Notes: generated by a model from the sequence alone, not told the origin. A stretch of 64,000 bases of DNA from Pseudomonas fluorescens (GCF_902497785.1 NZ_CABVHK010000012.1:178178-242177); one strand, 5' to 3'. Shown: positions 8,395-17,728, counted from the stretch's first letter. Numbers and translations: made by a program.

Positions 8395-9184
8395 CGGGAT
8401 CTTCCGGTTCAGCGTCGACGACAGGCCTCGTGTCGATTGGCAACTCCAGGCTCAGGTCCGGCGCAGCCGGGTGCAGGGCCTGTTCGTGCATCTGATCGAA
8501 CAGCTTGTCCATCACTCGCGCGACACGAGTCTCGACGGTAGCGTCAATGCGACTGTGCTCGGTCTCGACCCGGCAACCACCGGGCAACAACGTATCGTCC
8601 TCGACGATGCGCCAGGTTTCTTCATGGCGCTCGCGCAAGCTTTTGACCTGCTCGAAATCCTGCGGATTGATGTAGAGCCGCACATTGCCCACACCCAGCG
8701 GCAACAGCTTGAGGGCGTCGCGCATGACCAGTTCGATTTGCGTCGAGTCGATGGCCAGCTCGCGCTGAACCACCTGTTTGGTGATGTGCTGCACGAGGTC
8801 GACCAGGGACTTCTCGATCAGGGTGTCCTGTTCGGCGATGGGCTCGAACAGATGCCCCATCAATTGCTCCAGAGCGGCGACCTTGGCGGCCAGCGCCACG
8901 TCGGCTTCCTGACGGACCCTGAGCGTGGTGCTGTGAAAGCCTTCTTTCTCGCCGACCGCGAAGCCTTCGTTGTAGGCCTCCTGGCGAATGCTTTCGAGCT
9001 CTTCGAGGGTCAGTGGCTGGACTTCTTCCAGCGGCACTTCTTCCATCTCCGGCGGCTCGGGCTCGGGTTCCGGCTCGGGCTCCGGCACATGCGGATCGAA
9101 ACTGGGCAGCGACCAGATGTCAAAACCCGCGACATCCTTGCCACGGATCAGGTCGGTCTGGGACTCATCATGTTTGGACGACAT
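8384..9184 (-). CDS. fliH: FliH, flagellar export ATPase regulator
   Basis: FliH dimers hold FliI inactive and tether it to FliN at the C-ring. The 266-residue product has an unstructured acidic N-terminus, including a Pro-Glu tandem (PEPEPEPEPEPPEMEE at about residues 34-50). A long helical middle follows, then a C-terminal domain resembling the peripheral stalk of F-type ATPases (DTLLPGGCRVET, a typical FliH motif). It starts 7 bases downstream of the fliG stop. Confidence 0.94.
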   Translation of the reverse strand: MSSKHDESQTDLIRGKDVAGFDIWSLPSFDPHVPEPEPEPEPEPPEMEEVPLEEVQPLTLEELESIRQEAYNEGFAVGEKEGFHSTTLRVRQEADVALAAKVAALEQLMGHLFEPIAEQDTLIEKSLVDLVQHITKQVVQRELAIDSTQIELVMRDALKLLPLGVGNVRLYINPQDFEQVKSLRERHEETWRIVEDDTLLPGGCRVETEHSRIDATVETRVARVMDKLFDQMHEQALHPAAPDLSLELPIDTRPVVDAEPEDPDAP

Positions 9185-9191
9185 AGTGACC

Positions 9192-10211
9192 TTAGATCAT
9201 CTCTTCGCCGCCCTTCCCGCCGAGAACGATTTCTCCGGCTTCGGCCATACGGCGAGCAATGGTGAGGATTTCTTTCTGCGCGGTTTCCACGTCGCTGACG
9301 CGCACCGGGCCTTTGGCCTCGAGGTCGTCGCGCAACAGTTCGGCCGCCCGTTTGGACATGTTCTTGAAGATCTTCTCCTTGACGCCTTCGTCCGACCCCT
9401 TGAGGGCCAGCACCAGCACGTCGGAGGACACTTCGCGCAGCAACGCCTGAATGCCGCGGTCGTCGACATCCGCCAGGTTGTTGAACACGAACATGAGGTC
9501 TTCGATCTGACCGGACAGGTCTTCGTCGACTTCGCGGATCGAGTCCATCAATTGACCTTCGATCGAGCTGTCGAGGAAGTTCATGATGTCAGCCGCACGC
9601 TTGATGCCACCCAGGGTGGTGCGCGAAGCATTCGAGTTGCCGGAGAACTGCTTCTCGAGAATCTGGTTGAGTTCTTTCAAGGCCGCTGGCTGCACGGTGT
9701 TCAACGAAGACACCCGCAGAATGATGTCCAGACGCACCTTGTGGTCGAAGTTGCCCAACACTTCGCCGGCCTGGTCCGGGTCGAGATACGCCACGACAAT
9801 CGCCTGAATCTGCGGGTGCTCGTAACGGATCACGTCGGCGACGGCGCGCGGTTCCATCCACTTCAGGCTGTCGAGGCCACTGGTGTTGCCGCCCAGCAGG
9901 ATCCGGTCGATCAGGCCGTTGGCCTTGTCTTCGCCCAGTGCCTGGGTGAGCATTTTGCGCACGTAGTCGTCGGAGCCGACGCCCAGGCTGGTCTGGTCGC
10001 CGACGATGTCGACGAACTCGCTCATGACCTGCTCGACCTGCTCGCGGTGCACGTTACCCATCTGCGCCATGGCCACACCGACACGCTGGACCTCTTTGGG
10101 CCCCATGTGGCGCAACACTTGTGCGGCATCGGTCGAACCGAGGGACAGCAGCAGAATCGCGGCTTTGTCGACCCGGGACAGTTTGGCGACAGCGGCTCGG
10201 TTATCACTCAT
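9192..10211 (-). CDS. fliG: FliG, flagellar motor switch protein
   Basis: FliG is the rotor protein that meets the stator MotA. The 339-residue product holds ARM-like N and M domains with the EHPQ motif (RYEHPQIQAIVVAYL). The C-terminal domain carries the charged torque helix (IDDRGIQALLREVSSDVLVLALKG). Length and motifs fit the family. The start overlaps the end of fliF by 8 bases. Confidence 0.97.
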   Translation of the reverse strand: MSDNRAAVAKLSRVDKAAILLLSLGSTDAAQVLRHMGPKEVQRVGVAMAQMGNVHREQVEQVMSEFVDIVGDQTSLGVGSDDYVRKMLTQALGEDKANGLIDRILLGGNTSGLDSLKWMEPRAVADVIRYEHPQIQAIVVAYLDPDQAGEVLGNFDHKVRLDIILRVSSLNTVQPAALKELNQILEKQFSGNSNASRTTLGGIKRAADIMNFLDSSIEGQLMDSIREVDEDLSGQIEDLMFVFNNLADVDDRGIQALLREVSSDVLVLALKGSDEGVKEKIFKNMSKRAAELLRDDLEAKGPVRVSDVETAQKEILTIARRMAEAGEIVLGGKGGEEMI

Positions 10212-11988
10212 CTGCGTTAATCCACTCTTTCACGACCTGGGCCACACGACCCGGATCTTCTGCCACCAGACTCTTGATTGCGTTCAACTGTGCGTCATAG
10301 CCTTCGCTCGGGCTCGGCAGCAGGATGCTGGTCGGGCCGCCGAGGCTGACGCGGTCGTTGGCCAGTTCGCCGTCCAGGCCGCCCATGCCACCGAGTTCGA
10401 CGTCGCTGCCCAGGCCCAGCTGTTTGTTTTTGCCGCCATTGGTGATGTTGTTGAGCACCGGACGCAGCACGCCAAACACCAGGATCAGGATGAACAAGAC
10501 ACCCAACACTTGCTTGACGATGTCCCAGAACCACGGCTGGGAATAGAACGGAATATCGGCAATCACCTCGGCACGCTCGGCGGAGAACGGCATGTTGATC
10601 ACGCTGACACTGTCGCCACGGCTGGCGTCGAAACCGACCGCGTCCTGAACCAGACGGGTGAAGCGCGCCAATTCGTCGGCGCTCCACGGCGCACGGGTGG
10701 TTTCGCCGTTGGCCGCGTTGAGCTTGACCTGATCGTCCACCACCACCGACACCGACAGGCGATTCAACCGGCCCTGTTGCTGTTTGGTGTGGCTGATGGA
10801 GCGGTCGAGTTCGAAGTTCTTGGTGGATTGTTGACGCTTGTCTGCCGGGTACGGCGCGAGCATCGGCTGGCCGGTGGCCGGGTCCATGATTTGCTGGCCG
10901 TTGGCATCAAGCAGCGGCTGACCTGGCTGCACCATGCCGGCCGACGCGGTGGCGCCACCGGTGGTTTGCGGCGCGGAAGCAGGCGCGGGCGGTTGGTTGC
11001 TCAGAGCACCCGGCACGCCTTGCGGGCCATTGCTGGCGGTGCGTTGCTCGTTGACCGACTGCTCGCTGCGCAACGCCGGTTGATCCGGGTTGAACTGCTC
11101 GGAAGTCGATTCGACGGCACTGAAGTCCACGTCGGCCGAAACTTCGGCTTTATAGCGGTCGTTACCCAGCACCGGTTGCAGAATGTTGTGCACACGCTGG
11201 GTGAGCATGCTTTCCATGCGACGGCTGTAATCGAATTGCTTGCCGGCCATGGTCAGTTCGGAGTTCTCCGCCTGATCCGACAGCAGGTTGCCCTTCTGGT
11301 CGACGACGGTGATTTGCGATTTGCTCAGTTCCGGAACGCTGGTGGCGACCAGGTTGATGATCGCCACGACCTGGCCTGGCTCCAGCGAGCGGCCGGAGTA
11401 CAGCTCCACCAGAACCGACGCGCTTGGCTTGCGCTCATCGCGCACGAACACCGAGCTTTTCGGAATCGCCAGGTGCACGCGGGCACCCTTGACGTTGTTC
11501 AGGCTGGAGATGGTCCGCGCCAGTTCGCCTTCGAGGCCACGACGATACCGGGTCGCTTCCATGAACTGGCTGGTGCCCAGCCCCTGGTCCTTGTCGAGGA
11601 TCTCGAAACCGATGTTGCCGTCGCTGGGAGTGACACCAGCGCCCGCGAGTTTGATGCGCGCACGGGACAGATCATCGGCCTTGACCAGCAAGGCACCGGA
11701 GTTCGGTTCAACGGTGTAAGGAATATCAGCGGCGGCCAGGGTGTCCATGACCTGCTTGGCGTCCATACCGGCAAGGCTGCCGTACAGAGGCCGGTAGTCC
11801 GGCTGTTGGGACCACAACACCACGGCGAAGCCAATCGCCACGCTCGCAGCCAGGCCGACCAACAGGCCCACCTGACGCAACATGGTCATCTCGGAGAGGT
11901 TTTCCAGGAAGGACAACCCGAACAGCGGCGGTTTGCCGTCTACCGGAGTGGCCTTGGCCGGAACATTATCGGCGATTGCTTCTGCCAT
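10204..11988 (-). CDS. fliF: FliF, flagellar MS-ring protein
   Basis: FliF builds the MS ring, the base on which the C-ring and export gate assemble. The 594-residue product has a first transmembrane segment at about residues 45-65 and periplasmic ring-building motifs. A long Pro/Ala/Gln-rich linker follows, with a second transmembrane segment near 480-502 (VLGVLFILILVFGVL). The cytoplasmic tail ends VAQVVKEWINADE, the FliG-binding peptide. It follows fliE by 15 bases. Confidence 0.97.
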   Translation of the reverse strand: MAEAIADNVPAKATPVDGKPPLFGLSFLENLSEMTMLRQVGLLVGLAASVAIGFAVVLWSQQPDYRPLYGSLAGMDAKQVMDTLAAADIPYTVEPNSGALLVKADDLSRARIKLAGAGVTPSDGNIGFEILDKDQGLGTSQFMEATRYRRGLEGELARTISSLNNVKGARVHLAIPKSSVFVRDERKPSASVLVELYSGRSLEPGQVVAIINLVATSVPELSKSQITVVDQKGNLLSDQAENSELTMAGKQFDYSRRMESMLTQRVHNILQPVLGNDRYKAEVSADVDFSAVESTSEQFNPDQPALRSEQSVNEQRTASNGPQGVPGALSNQPPAPASAPQTTGGATASAGMVQPGQPLLDANGQQIMDPATGQPMLAPYPADKRQQSTKNFELDRSISHTKQQQGRLNRLSVSVVVDDQVKLNAANGETTRAPWSADELARFTRLVQDAVGFDASRGDSVSVINMPFSAERAEVIADIPFYSQPWFWDIVKQVLGVLFILILVFGVLRPVLNNITNGGKNKQLGLGSDVELGGMGGLDGELANDRVSLGGPTSILLPSPSEGYDAQLNAIKSLVAEDPGRVAQVVKEWINADE

Positions 11989-12003
11989 GACTCAATATCG
12001 TCC

Positions 12004-12333
12004 TTAAACCGGCATCTGCATGATGTCTTGATAGGCCTGAACCAGCTTGTTACGCACTTGAGTCAACGCCTGGAAAGACACGCTGGCCTTCTGCGAGGAA
12101 ATCATCACATCCGTCAGGTCGACGCCGCTCTTGCCAATTTCGAAGGCATTGGACAACTGACTCGACGCCTGCTGGGTGTCATTCACTTTATTGACGGCCT
12201 GGCCGAGCATGTCGGAAAAGCTGCTGCCACTCATTTCAGGGACGGCGGCAGTCGATTTCGACGCAGACATGGCATCCATTTGCATGGAACGCATGTCCAG
12301 CATCAATCGATTGAATTCAATACCTTGGCTCAT
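12004..12333 (-). CDS. fliE: FliE, hook-basal body complex protein
   Basis: FliE joins the MS ring to the proximal rod. The 109-residue product is helical and ends in the conserved block SVSFQALTQVRNKLVQAYQDIMQMPV, typical of FliE. It heads the fliEFGHIJ operon and is preceded by a perfect sigma-54 promoter, as in other pseudomonads. Confidence 0.96.
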   Translation of the reverse strand: MSQGIEFNRLMLDMRSMQMDAMSASKSTAAVPEMSGSSFSDMLGQAVNKVNDTQQASSQLSNAFEIGKSGVDLTDVMISSQKASVSFQALTQVRNKLVQAYQDIMQMPV

Positions 12334-12394
12334 GATCTACTCTCAATGGCAATCCGCAATTTTTTGACACTCACTCGGCGGGTAGTGAGGTGTT

Positions 12395-12410
12395 AGCAAC
12401 AAGGGTGCCA
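12395..12410 (-). promoter_or_regulatory. Sigma-54 promoter of fliEFGHIJ
   Basis: The minus strand reads TGGCACC-N4-TTGCT, a near-perfect -24/-12 element. Transcription would start about 50 bases before the fliE ATG. By analogy with P. aeruginosa the activator should be FleR. Confidence 0.85.
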
Positions 12411-12466
12411 GCTCGGTGGCTTTGCTTAACAAAAGCCTTTGCGGGGCTTCCTTGCGCAAACCTCAT

Positions 12467-12555
12467 TGTGGGAGCGAGCCTGCTCGCGAAGGCGGCGTGA
12501 CAGCCACATAAATGTCGACTGACACGCCCACTTCGCGAGCAGGCTCGCTCCCACA
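12467..12555. repeat. REP-type palindrome, family B, between fleR and fliE
   Basis: Inverted arms TGTGGGAGCGAGCCTGCTCG and complement, extending through CGAAG(T)GGGCGTG, enclose a short loop. The same family recurs at 40.3, 54.8, 60.0 (variant core) and 62.2 kb. It follows the fleR stop by 22 bases and may serve as its transcription end. Confidence 0.9.
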
Positions 12556-12577
12556 GAGGTTTCGCATGCATCCATTT

Positions 12578-13963
12578 TCAGGTGGCGAACAGGTAGGCCT
12601 CGACGTCCATGCCGGCATCGCGCATCTGCGCCAGCTTGTAGCGCAAGGTGCGCGGGCTGATGCCCAGGCGTTCGGCCGCTTCTTTGCGGCGACCGCGCTC
12701 GGAGCGCAAGGTGTCGATGATCATCTGGAACTCGCGACGCCGCAGATCGTCGCCCAGCGCTCCGGCAGATTCCGACTCAACCTCCACGGCGCGCACCGGC
12801 GCAGGCGTCAACGCTGGCAGCGGCGCGCAGGCCACAGGCCCGGTAAGGCAGAAATCCTGCGGCTGGATCAACCCGCCCTGCTGCAGAATCAATGCACGCT
12901 GAATCGCGTTATCCAGCTCGCGCACATTGCCTGGCCATGGATAACCGATCAGGCACGCCTGCGCCTCGGGCGAGAGTCTCGCCGCGGCATGCTTCATTTT
13001 ATTGACGTGTTTGGCCAGCAGACGCTCGGCCAGCGGCAGGATGTCGGCAGTGCGCTCGCGCAAAGGACGCCAGGCCAACGGGAATACTGACAGCCGATAG
13101 TAAAGGTCTTCGCGAAAACGCCCCGCCGCCACTTCGCCGGCGAGGTCACGGTTGGTGGTCGCGACCACCCGGATATCCAGGATAATCGGCTTGCGTGCGC
13201 CGACCCGCTCGACTTCACGCTCTTGCAACACGCGCAACAACTTGGCCTGCAGACCCAGGGGCATTTCCGATATTTCGTCGAGCAGAATGGTGCCGCCGTC
13301 GGCTTGCTCGAACTTGCCCGCCTGCGCTGCAATAGCGCCGGTGAACGAGCCCTTTTCGTGGCCGAACAGCGTCGCTTCAAGCATGTTGTCCGGGATCGCG
13401 GCGCAGTTGATCGCAATGAACGGCTGGCTGGCACGATGAGAATGCTGATGGATGTAACGCGCCAACACTTCTTTACCGGTCCCGGATTCACCGGAGATCA
13501 GTACCGTGGAATCACTGCGCGCCACGCGTGCGGCCAATTCCAGTAACTGCGCACTGGCCGGCTCGAACGCGATTGGCCCCTCGCTGTCGGCAGCGCCGAG
13601 GCTGCCCAGCGCATGACGCGCCACCAGATCGAGCAGCGCTTTGGGCTCGAACGGCTTGACCAGGTAATCCGCCGCGCCCTGGCGCATCGCATCGACTGCC
13701 CGCTCCACAGCCCCGTGCGCCGTCATCAGCAACACCGGCAGTTGCGGCTGACGCGCGCGCAACAAGCCAAGCAGTTGGTGGCCATCCATGCCGGGCATGT
13801 TGACGTCGCTGAGCACCAGATTGAACGCCTCGCCTGCGACCGCCTCCAGCGCCTCTTCTGCCGAACCGACAGCCTTGTAATCGTGCCCCGCAAGCATCAG
13901 CGTATCCGCCAGCGCTTCACGCAACGCGCGGTCATCCTCGACCAGTAAAACCTTGATTGCCAT
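12578..13963 (-). CDS. fleR: FleR, sigma-54-dependent response regulator of flagellar genes
   Basis: FleR activates the hook-basal-body genes after phosphorylation by FleS. The 461-residue product has an N-terminal receiver (VLLVEDDRALREAL, LVLSDVNMPGMDG), an AAA+ domain with Walker A GESGTGKE, and the sigma-54 loop as KGSFTGA. A C-terminal Fis-type helix-turn-helix (RRKEAAERLGISPRTLRYKL) follows. The ATG at 13963 is preferred, with GGAG 8 bases upstream; a GTG at 13972 overlaps the fleS stop and is the alternative. Confidence 0.94.
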   Translation of the reverse strand: MAIKVLLVEDDRALREALADTLMLAGHDYKAVGSAEEALEAVAGEAFNLVLSDVNMPGMDGHQLLGLLRARQPQLPVLLMTAHGAVERAVDAMRQGAADYLVKPFEPKALLDLVARHALGSLGAADSEGPIAFEPASAQLLELAARVARSDSTVLISGESGTGKEVLARYIHQHSHRASQPFIAINCAAIPDNMLEATLFGHEKGSFTGAIAAQAGKFEQADGGTILLDEISEMPLGLQAKLLRVLQEREVERVGARKPIILDIRVVATTNRDLAGEVAAGRFREDLYYRLSVFPLAWRPLRERTADILPLAERLLAKHVNKMKHAAARLSPEAQACLIGYPWPGNVRELDNAIQRALILQQGGLIQPQDFCLTGPVACAPLPALTPAPVRAVEVESESAGALGDDLRRREFQMIIDTLRSERGRRKEAAERLGISPRTLRYKLAQMRDAGMDVEAYLFAT

Positions 13964-13968
13964 GTCCT

Positions 13969-15192
13969 TCACTCCGCTCCCTGAGCGCCACGTTTCTCAT
14001 CAGCAAACAGCGGCAGAATGACCTGCGCGCGAGTCCCGCGACCTGGCCGCGAGCGCAGTTGCAATTCTCCCTGATGGGCACGCGCCACCGCCTTGACCAC
14101 CGTCAGGCCGAGGCCGGTTCCGGTGGTTTTGGTGGTAAAAAACGGTTCACCCAGACGCGCCAGCACCTTCGCATCGATGCCGCTGCCGCTATCGCTGACC
14201 GACACCCGCAGGTGGCTGTCACGGCTGTAGAGATGCACTTTCAAACGCACGTCACCGGCACTGGCCTGAATGGCGTTCTCGATCAGATTGAGAATCGCCC
14301 CGACCAGCGTGTCGCGGTTGCACAGCAATTCGCCCGCATGGCTGTCGCACTGCCAGCGGATCGGCAAATCCTGTACGTGAGTCAACGCGGCCGACTGCAA
14401 GGACTGCATCAGCATCTTCGGCGTGATGCGGTCGGTCAGCGGCAGTTCGCCGCGAGCGAACACCAGCATGTCGCGCACCTGATGTTCGAGCTCGTGCAGA
14501 CGCTCTTTCAAGCGTCCGGCAAAGCGCTGTTGCGTGGCGACCGGCAGCTCTTGCTCAGTCAAGTGACTGGCGTAGAGCAACGCGGCGGACAAGGGTGTGC
14601 GAATTTGATGCGCCAGCGACGCGACCATTCGACCGAGGGACGACAGGCGTTCGTGACGGGCCAGTTGATCCTGCAGATGACGGGTTTCAGTCAAGTCATT
14701 GAGCAGCACCAACTGACCCGGCTCGGCATCCAGCGAGCGCGTGGCAATCGACAGCCGCCGACCGTCCTTGAGAGAAATTTCATGACCGTCGTCCTCGCGC
14801 GGCGCGAAACAACGAGCAATCACATGCCGCCAGAGCTCGCCTTCGAGGGGCAGACCGAGCAGTTCGCAGGCTGCGGGATTGGCTTCGCGCACGATGCCTT
14901 GTGCGTCAATGACAATGACGCCGCCGGGCAACAGATCAAGGAGGTTTTGCAGACGATTGGCCAGACGTTCCTTTTCCGCCAGTTCCTGCATCCGCTGAGC
15001 GCTGACCACCGCCAGCTCGCCCTTGAGCTCGGTGACCCGGGCTTCGAGCAGGCTGTAGGAATCGGTCAACTGGCTCGACATCTGATTGAACAGTGCAAAT
15101 GCCTGCTCGAGACCAAGCCGGCTCGCCTGCTCTACGGACGACGGTTGCCCCAAGGTGTCAGGGACAGGAGACATCTGGGCGGCTTGGGGCAT
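13969..15192 (-). CDS. fleS: FleS, sensor histidine kinase
   Basis: FleS is the soluble kinase partner of FleR. The 407-residue product lacks a membrane segment and has a coiled-coil region, a PAS domain (GVIVIDAQGIVREANPAACELLG, about residues 95-200) and an H-box ASLAHQIRTPLSAALL. The ATP-binding domain shows NLIENAIQAS, DSGSGID and TGTGLGL. It forms an operon with fleR (the gap is a few bases) and has its own sigma-54 promoter. Confidence 0.94.
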   Translation of the reverse strand: MPQAAQMSPVPDTLGQPSSVEQASRLGLEQAFALFNQMSSQLTDSYSLLEARVTELKGELAVVSAQRMQELAEKERLANRLQNLLDLLPGGVIVIDAQGIVREANPAACELLGLPLEGELWRHVIARCFAPREDDGHEISLKDGRRLSIATRSLDAEPGQLVLLNDLTETRHLQDQLARHERLSSLGRMVASLAHQIRTPLSAALLYASHLTEQELPVATQQRFAGRLKERLHELEHQVRDMLVFARGELPLTDRITPKMLMQSLQSAALTHVQDLPIRWQCDSHAGELLCNRDTLVGAILNLIENAIQASAGDVRLKVHLYSRDSHLRVSVSDSGSGIDAKVLARLGEPFFTTKTTGTGLGLTVVKAVARAHQGELQLRSRPGRGTRAQVILPLFADEKRGAQGAE

Positions 15193-15245
15193 CGTGCTCT
15201 CTCGCGTGGCTGACCGTCAGTTAAACGGAACGTTGCGAGGGACGT

Positions 15246-15261
15246 AGCAATACCCGTGCCT
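15246..15261 (-). promoter_or_regulatory. Sigma-54 promoter of fleSR
   Basis: The minus strand reads AGGCACG-N4-TTGCT; GG and GC are correctly spaced. The start site would lie about 44 bases before fleS. FleQ, encoded just upstream, is the known activator of fleSR in P. aeruginosa. Confidence 0.8.
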
Positions 15262-15302
15262 AAAAAAAACCGCCTATAAATGAAGGACTTGAAAAACAGG
15301 CG

Positions 15303-16778
15303 TCAATCATCTGCCTGTTCATCACCGTCGCGACGGCTCATGCCGTACTTGCGCATCTTCTCCACCAGCGTGGTACGGCGAATGCGCAACCGTTCGGCGG
15401 CGCGTGCCACGATACCGTTGGCATCATCCAGCGCCTGCTGAATCAGGCCCTGCTCCAGACCACCGAGATAGTCTTTCAGGTCCAGGCCTTCCGGCGGCAG
15501 CATGGCGTTGGCGGTGAAGTCAGGCGTGTGACCATTGATGGCCACGCGCTCTTCCAGATCACTGCGCAGGCTGTCGACCAGTTGCTCGTCCTCGTCGTCG
15601 ACGTAGCGGAATTTCTTCGGCAGCTCGACCACGCCGATCACCCCGTACGGGTGCATGATCGCCATGCGCTCCACCAGGTTGGCGAGTTCGCGGACGTTGC
15701 CCGGCCAGCCATGTCGGCACAGCGACATGATGGCTGCGGAGTTGAAGCGGATCGAACCGCGCTTCTCGTGCTCCATGCGCGAGATCAACTCGTTCATCAG
15801 CAACGGGATATCTTCGACACGTTCGCGCAATGGCGCCATTTCGATCGGGAACACGTTCAGACGGTAGTACAGGTCTTCGCGGAAGGTGCCGATCTCGATC
15901 ATGCTTTCGAGATTCTTGTGGGTGGCCGCGATGATGCGCACATCGACGCTTTGGGTCTTGTTGCTGCCCACGCGCTCGAAGGTGCGCTCCTGCAATACGC
16001 GCAGCAGCTTGACCTGCATCGGCAACGGCATGTCGCCGATTTCATCGAGGAACAGCGTGCCGCCATTGGCCAGCTCGAAACGCCCGGCACGACTGGTGAT
16101 GGCCCCGGTGAAAGCGCCCTTCTCGTGGCCGAACAATTCGCTTTCCAGCAACTCGGCCGGAATCGCGCCGCAGTTGACTGGAACGAACGGCGCATCGCGA
16201 CGCTTGGAGTGATAGTGCAGGTTGCGCGCGACCACTTCCTTGCCCGTCCCGGACTCGCCGAGGATCAGCACGCTGGCGTCGGTGTCGGCGACTTGCTGCA
16301 TCATCTGGCGGACGTGTTGAATCGCCCGGCTGGTGCCGACAAGACTGCGGAAAAGATTGGGTTCGCGATGACGACCGCGCTCGCGGGCCTGGTCATACAT
16401 CTCGCGATAGACCTGGGCACGGTGCAGCGAATCGAGCAGCTTGCTGTAGCTGGGCGGCATTTCCAGGGTCGAAAGCACCCGGCGACGCTGGTCTTCAGGC
16501 AAGTCAACGGAAGAATTATCGCCCATCAACAAAACCGGAAGGAACTCATCCCAGGTAGCGAGTGTCTTTAACAAGCCCGGAAGTGCGCCAGGAGCATTGA
16601 CCGTCCCGATCAGGACACAGATCACTTCACGACTTGATGACAAAGAGCCGACCGCCTGCTGCCAGTCATGGCTACCGCAGGGTAAATTTTCTTCGCCAAG
16701 AAAATTTAAAATCACCGCCAGGTCGCGGCGACGGACGCTATCGTCATCAATCAGCAGAATTTTGGTTTCACGCCACAT
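15303..16778 (-). CDS. fleQ: FleQ, master flagellar regulator (enhancer-binding protein)
   Basis: FleQ sits at the top of the pseudomonad flagellar cascade and, bound to cyclic-di-GMP, also controls exopolysaccharide genes. The 491-residue product has a degenerate receiver: DDDS is present at the start, but the usual phospho-acceptor strand reads VICVLIGTV without Asp. The AAA+ domain has Walker A GESGTGKE and GAFTGA (HEKGAFTGAITSR). A Fis-type helix-turn-helix (VARAAERLRIRRTTLVEKM) ends the protein. The 110-base gap to fleS and the position after fliT match the P. aeruginosa order. Confidence 0.96.
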   Translation of the reverse strand: MWRETKILLIDDDSVRRRDLAVILNFLGEENLPCGSHDWQQAVGSLSSSREVICVLIGTVNAPGALPGLLKTLATWDEFLPVLLMGDNSSVDLPEDQRRRVLSTLEMPPSYSKLLDSLHRAQVYREMYDQARERGRHREPNLFRSLVGTSRAIQHVRQMMQQVADTDASVLILGESGTGKEVVARNLHYHSKRRDAPFVPVNCGAIPAELLESELFGHEKGAFTGAITSRAGRFELANGGTLFLDEIGDMPLPMQVKLLRVLQERTFERVGSNKTQSVDVRIIAATHKNLESMIEIGTFREDLYYRLNVFPIEMAPLRERVEDIPLLMNELISRMEHEKRGSIRFNSAAIMSLCRHGWPGNVRELANLVERMAIMHPYGVIGVVELPKKFRYVDDEDEQLVDSLRSDLEERVAINGHTPDFTANAMLPPEGLDLKDYLGGLEQGLIQQALDDANGIVARAAERLRIRRTTLVEKMRKYGMSRRDGDEQADD

Positions 16779-16950
16779 GCAATAGCAACTTCCCTAGTCA
16801 ACTCGATGCCCGAAAAATGAAGGGCAAGCTAGACGCTTGCAGGCACGTTAAACCTGTAGACGCCTGAAATCTGTTACCAGCCACTAGTTAAGTCAAAAAA
16901 CCGTGCACAGTCAAATTTATGGCGCACATGTCTGGATTAACTGCGGATTA

Positions 16951-17247
16951 TTAACCAAACAGATGGTAAACCTTTGCCGCGTTCTGTGCTTGGTGGATCT
17001 GCGACATCTCATCGACTATCGCCTGCCTCTCCCCCGTCGCGGCGTCTAGAAGCTGCTTGTACACCCCCAGCAATTCTTCGAGGTTGTCGCGCAACGCGGC
17101 CTCGTCCACCGAAGCTTCACTCAAGACGTCTTCCATGCAGGATCGGCAAGCCAGGTCCAATTCACCAATGGCTTCCCAGTTTCGCTCGGCCAGAGCACCG
17201 ACCAGGCCTTCGCGGGTTGCTTCGATTCGCTGCAATACAAGACTCAT
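16951..17247 (-). CDS. fliT: FliT-like flagellar chaperone
   Basis: A 98-residue helical protein, Asp/Glu/Leu rich (VLQRIEATREGLVGALAERN), directly after fliS. FliT is the export chaperone of the FliD cap protein and in enterics also restrains FlhDC. The start at 17247 is chosen because AAGGAG stands 6 bases before it; an upstream extension of the frame runs into fliS. Sequence conservation in FliT is low, so the call depends on size and position. Confidence 0.75.
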   Translation of the reverse strand: MSLVLQRIEATREGLVGALAERNWEAIGELDLACRSCMEDVLSEASVDEAALRDNLEELLGVYKQLLDAATGERQAIVDEMSQIHQAQNAAKVYHLFG

Positions 17248-17257
17248 GGTGATCTCC

Positions 17258-17653
17258 TTAAAACTGCGGACCCGGCGCGGCGATAGCATCCCAGCCGTCT
17301 TTGACGGTGCGAAGCAGGTCGGCGACTTCGTCGAGAATCTTTGGATCGGTTTTGACGTTGGCTTCAGTCAGACGCTTCATCATGTAGGTGTACAACTTGT
17401 CCAGCTCACCCACGGACTCGACGGAATTCTCCAGGTCCAGACCCTCACGCAAGCCGCCGATGATGCCGATCGCCTTACCGATGAAAATGCCTTTGTTCGG
17501 AATGTCTTTGCGCTCCATGGCTCCCTTGGCCTGAGCGATACGATCCAGGCCACCCTCCATGAGCATTTGCACCAGGCGATGGGGGCTGGCTTCGGAAGTC
17601 TGGGCCTGAGCGCCAATCTTCTGGTACTGCCGAAGGGCTAACATCGGGTTCAT
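17258..17653 (-). CDS. fliS: FliS, flagellin export chaperone
   Basis: FliS binds the C-terminus of flagellin and stops it polymerising in the cytoplasm. The 131-residue product carries ALRQYQKIGAQAQTSEASPH and RLVQMLMEGGLDRIAQAKGA, the conserved N-terminal FliS motifs. It is separated from fliD by a terminator hairpin and probably has its own promoter, so fliS-fliT form a separate unit here. Confidence 0.95.
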   Translation of the reverse strand: MNPMLALRQYQKIGAQAQTSEASPHRLVQMLMEGGLDRIAQAKGAMERKDIPNKGIFIGKAIGIIGGLREGLDLENSVESVGELDKLYTYMMKRLTEANVKTDPKILDEVADLLRTVKDGWDAIAAPGPQF

Positions 17654-17692
17654 GCTTTACCTCATCAAAACTGTGTGATTCGTATAGCCAGT

Positions 17693-17719
17693 GTATCGAC
17701 ACGGCGTCAAAAATCTTTA
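17693..17719 (-). promoter_or_regulatory. Candidate sigma-28 (FliA) promoter of fliS-fliT
   Basis: The minus strand reads TAAA-N15-GTCGATAC, six of eight in the -10 half compared with GCCGATAA and at the exact spacing. A sigma-70-like pair TTGACG (17705-17710) and TATACG (17681-17686) overlaps it with an 18-base spacer, so the unit may have either or both. Confidence 0.55.
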
Positions 17720-17728
17720 GATCGAAAC

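Noticed and set aside
15265..15302. Possible terminator after fleQ
   Set aside because: An eight-T run is present, but the only stem is five pairs with a loop of about 26 bases; too weak to call.
16779..16950. Sigma-70-like pairs upstream of fleQ (two TTGACT)
   Set aside because: The matching -10 hexamers have only three of six consensus bases, so no promoter is called although one must exist.
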